Source: a bacterium (GTDB taxonomy: Bacteria > Blakebacterota > Blakebacteria > Blakebacterales > Blakebacteraceae). Taken from it: DNA of 6,909 nt. The stretch spans positions 1 through 6,909 of the forward strand of contig JALGVQ010000215.1 in NCBI GenBank assembly GCA_025774615.1, in the 5' to 3' direction. Below, piece after piece: positions 5,673-6,909 of the stretch; the first letter of the stretch is position 1; each line of letters begins with the position of its first letter. The notes below the pieces were generated by a model, which saw nothing but the letters and a program-made list of their open reading frames with translations, was not told the origin of the DNA and did not search any database. The translations under genes were made by a program, and so were the position numbers.

Positions 5673-5700
5673 GATAATCACCCATTCGGTTCATTCATAT
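5671..5700 (+). promoter_or_regulatory. Weak candidate promoter for the phosphodiester glycosidase gene
   Basis: TTGATA (5671-5676) and TCATAT (5695-5700) with an 18-nt spacer, just after the T-run of the hairpin cluster. The -10 is poor. Offered only as the best candidate in this stretch. Confidence 0.25.
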
Positions 5701-5807
5701 AAGCGGCTGCCTCCGCCGCCTCCCGGTCAGGCCGCTGCACGATTTCCTCAACGATGATGATTCGGCGCCTGTTCTCGCGTCGGGATTGCCGTTACAATGA
5801 TGCCGTC

Positions 5808-6803
5808 ATGACTCGCGCCAGCCACAGAAACCTGCGGACCTCACTCCGGACCTCTCTCCGAACCTTTCGCCTGATCCCGCTCCTGGTCTCATTTGTGATC
5901 CTCCTCTCCTGTGCGGGGGACCGCGCCTCACCGGGGATCACGGTGGAATGGGAACCGATTGCTTCTCTTCTGGATGACCTGCCTGACGGGATCAGTGTGT
6001 TTGAGGGGCACAACGATGATATCCCTCTCAAGGCGTGGTATGTGCGGGTTGAGCCCGGCGTGGGCCTCACCGCCCGGGTGACCGTATCAGACGATACCGA
6101 TCAGAAGGAGAACGTCGCTGAATTCGCCGGTCGGACCGGCGCCGTTGTGGCGGTCAACGGCGGATATTTCCGGATGGACCAGGACCCCGCCCGCCATGTC
6201 GGTCTTCTCTATATTGAAGGAACGGCGGTAGAACCCTCTTTCGAGTCGATCATCAGGCAGGAAACACGCTACCCGATAGCCCGGGCAGCTTTCGGGATAA
6301 CTCCGGACGGGCGATACGATATTGCCTGGGCGGCCAGCCGGAACGCCTCCCTCTTCGAGTGGGGACGTCCTCCCCGTAACGTCGATGGGGAACCGGCTCA
6401 ACCCCTCGATTTCCTCGCTGCGAGGCTCTGGGAGGTGCGGGATGCCCTGGCTGCCGGACCGTCGCTCCTCTCACGGGGACGGATCGACATCACCGCCGAT
6501 GAAGAGGTTTTCTTCGGCTCCACCATCCCGCGGGTTCATCCGCGGACCGCGGTGGGATATACCGGTTCGGGAGCCCTCATCATCCTGGTCGTGGATGGCC
6601 GTCAGGCCGCCAGCCGGGGCGTGGATCTTGTGGAGCTGGCCACTCTGATGCGGGATCTCGATTGTGAAGAGGCGATCAATCTCGACGGCGGGGGGAGTTC
6701 GACCATTGTCGTCAACGGTGTACTGCTCAATCGACCGACGGGGGGGACGTATCAGCGTGAGGTCATGTCCGCGCTGGTGATCATAGCTGAGCCAGAGCAG
6801 TAG
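5808..6803 (+). CDS. Lipoprotein of the phosphodiester glycosidase (NAGPA) family
   Basis: 331 aa from ATG 5808. A long Arg-rich n-region, a hydrophobic core and lipobox LLSC (Cys35) predict a lipoprotein outside the cytoplasm. The rest matches the NAGPA/phosphodiester-glycosidase family: GAVVAVNGGYF (111-121), ALAAGPSLL (213-221), HPRTAVGYT (244-252) followed by LIILVVDGRQ, and the C-terminal NLDGGGSSTIVVNG (291-304). The family prototype removes GlcNAc from phosphodiester-linked mannose; bacterial members are linked to exopolysaccharide or wall-phosphodiester processing, with substrate unknown here. The start is uncertain: in-frame ATGs at 5754 and 5757 would add 17-18 residues to an already long n-region, and no start has a clear Shine-Dalgarno. 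It is divergent from the respiratory cluster and probably unrelated to it except through the shared upstream region. Confidence 0.88.
   Translation: MTRASHRNLRTSLRTSLRTFRLIPLLVSFVILLSCAGDRASPGITVEWEPIASLLDDLPDGISVFEGHNDDIPLKAWYVRVEPGVGLTARVTVSDDTDQKENVAEFAGRTGAVVAVNGGYFRMDQDPARHVGLLYIEGTAVEPSFESIIRQETRYPIARAAFGITPDGRYDIAWAASRNASLFEWGRPPRNVDGEPAQPLDFLAARLWEVRDALAAGPSLLSRGRIDITADEEVFFGSTIPRVHPRTAVGYTGSGALIILVVDGRQAASRGVDLVELATLMRDLDCEEAINLDGGGSSTIVVNGVLLNRPTGGTYQREVMSALVIIAEPEQ
5835..5870 (+). repeat. Degenerate 12-bp tandem repeat in the signal-peptide n-region
   Basis: 5835-5846 and 5847-5858 differ at one base, and 5859-5870 is a decayed third copy. They encode Arg-Thr-Ser-Leu repeats (residues 10-20), which lengthen the positively charged n-region. 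The 12-bp unit keeps frame. Confidence 0.6.
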
Positions 6804-6909
6804 CAAGAGCCCGGGAGACCATCCCTCCTTCGATCCTGCCCCTGAGTGCTCCCATCAACTCTCCCATGAGGATCCGGTGACAGTGCGGATTGTCGAGGAT
6901 CTCTTCCTG
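6781..6909 (-). CDS. C-terminal end of a GatB/GatE/YqeY-type protein, 5' part beyond window
   Basis: The last 42 codons of a minus-strand frame open at the right edge, ending in TGA at 6781-6783. The peptide ends with the pattern RILMGELMGALRGRIEGG then VS..L, like the MG..M..L(K/R)G..(D/E)G..V...L signature of the C-terminal YqeY-like domain of tRNA-dependent amidotransferase subunits. The RG..(D/E)G form is closest to GatE as I remember it, but GatB or a free YqeY-type protein is possible. GatB/GatE act in converting misacylated Glu-tRNA(Gln). The 3' end overlaps the convergent lipoprotein gene by 23 bp, with no terminator between them. Confidence 0.6.
   Translation of the reverse strand, partial: QEEILDNPHCHRILMGELMGALRGRIEGGMVSRALATALAQL

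Larger units (their letters stand above)
5414..5807. other. Divergent intergenic region, A+T-rich, no protein gene
   Basis: Nearly 400 bp between the two divergent genes. Part of it (about 5480-5720) is clearly richer in A+T than the rest of the window. I see no convincing protein gene here. It holds a minus-strand promoter, an operator-like palindrome, a plus-strand -10 box, a multi-hairpin fold with a T-run, a weak second plus promoter, and a GC inverted repeat (AGCGGC 5702-5707 / GCCGCT 5731-5736). Each main element is listed separately. Confidence 0.7.

Noticed and set aside
5414-5681. GATAATC occurring three times (5414, 5520, 5673)
   Set aside because: A 7-mer without regular spacing or symmetry in A+T-rich DNA; expected by chance or overlapping promoter-like sequence.
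5702-5736. AGCGGC/GCCGCT inverted repeat as a terminator
   Set aside because: Long loop and no T-run on either strand; probably a chance GC-rich match.
1-6909. Insertion sequences, tRNA or rRNA genes, CRISPR arrays
   Set aside because: No transposase frames, terminal inverted repeats with target duplications, spaced repeats or RNA-gene signatures were seen.

Overview
The window looks bacterial, with Shine-Dalgarno sites, a Tat signal, a lipobox and G+C in the mid-to-upper 50s by eye. It probably comes from an uncultured anaerobe with a deltaproteobacteria-like respiratory style. Taxonomy is inferred only from gene families: a c-type-heme sensor, a HybA/HmcB plus NrfD pair, and several GcvH-like proteins.

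Layout. About four fifths of the window (5413 down to 1) is one minus-strand gene cluster. In transcription order it holds: a membrane-anchored GcvH-like protein (5413-4751); a Tat-exported protein with four [4Fe-4S] clusters (4653-3748); an NrfD/HybB-type quinone-interacting membrane subunit (start 3761) whose reading frame now runs into a second membrane-anchored GcvH-like domain; a third GcvH-like protein with an N-terminal Cys box (1692-949); and a HAMP-containing membrane sensor with two periplasmic heme-c motifs (835 to beyond the left edge). At the right is a divergent plus-strand lipoprotein of the phosphodiester glycosidase (NAGPA) family. It is followed by the convergent, overlapping 3' end of a GatB/GatE/YqeY-type gene on the minus strand.

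How the cluster may work (inference). The Fe-S protein and NrfD form the usual periplasmic/membrane electron-transfer pair. The GcvH-like proteins probably sit on the cytoplasmic face. Only one of the three has a lysine at the lipoyl position, so they are unlikely to be glycine-cleavage proteins. The heme sensor could report redox state back to the cluster.

Main points of interest. (1) The NrfD/GcvH 'fusion' contains a perfect 25-bp tandem duplication. Removing one copy restores an NrfD stop codon directly followed by a GTG start with a good Shine-Dalgarno, giving two separate genes. (2) The GcvH-like half has a second lesion, a one-base frameshift near 1944, and its natural C-terminus continues in the other frame to 1720. 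(3) The divergent intergenic region holds an operator-like palindrome over a promoter, and a three-way-junction RNA fold ending in a T-run. (4) Tandem 11-bp and 20-bp repeats lie in two leaders inside the cluster.
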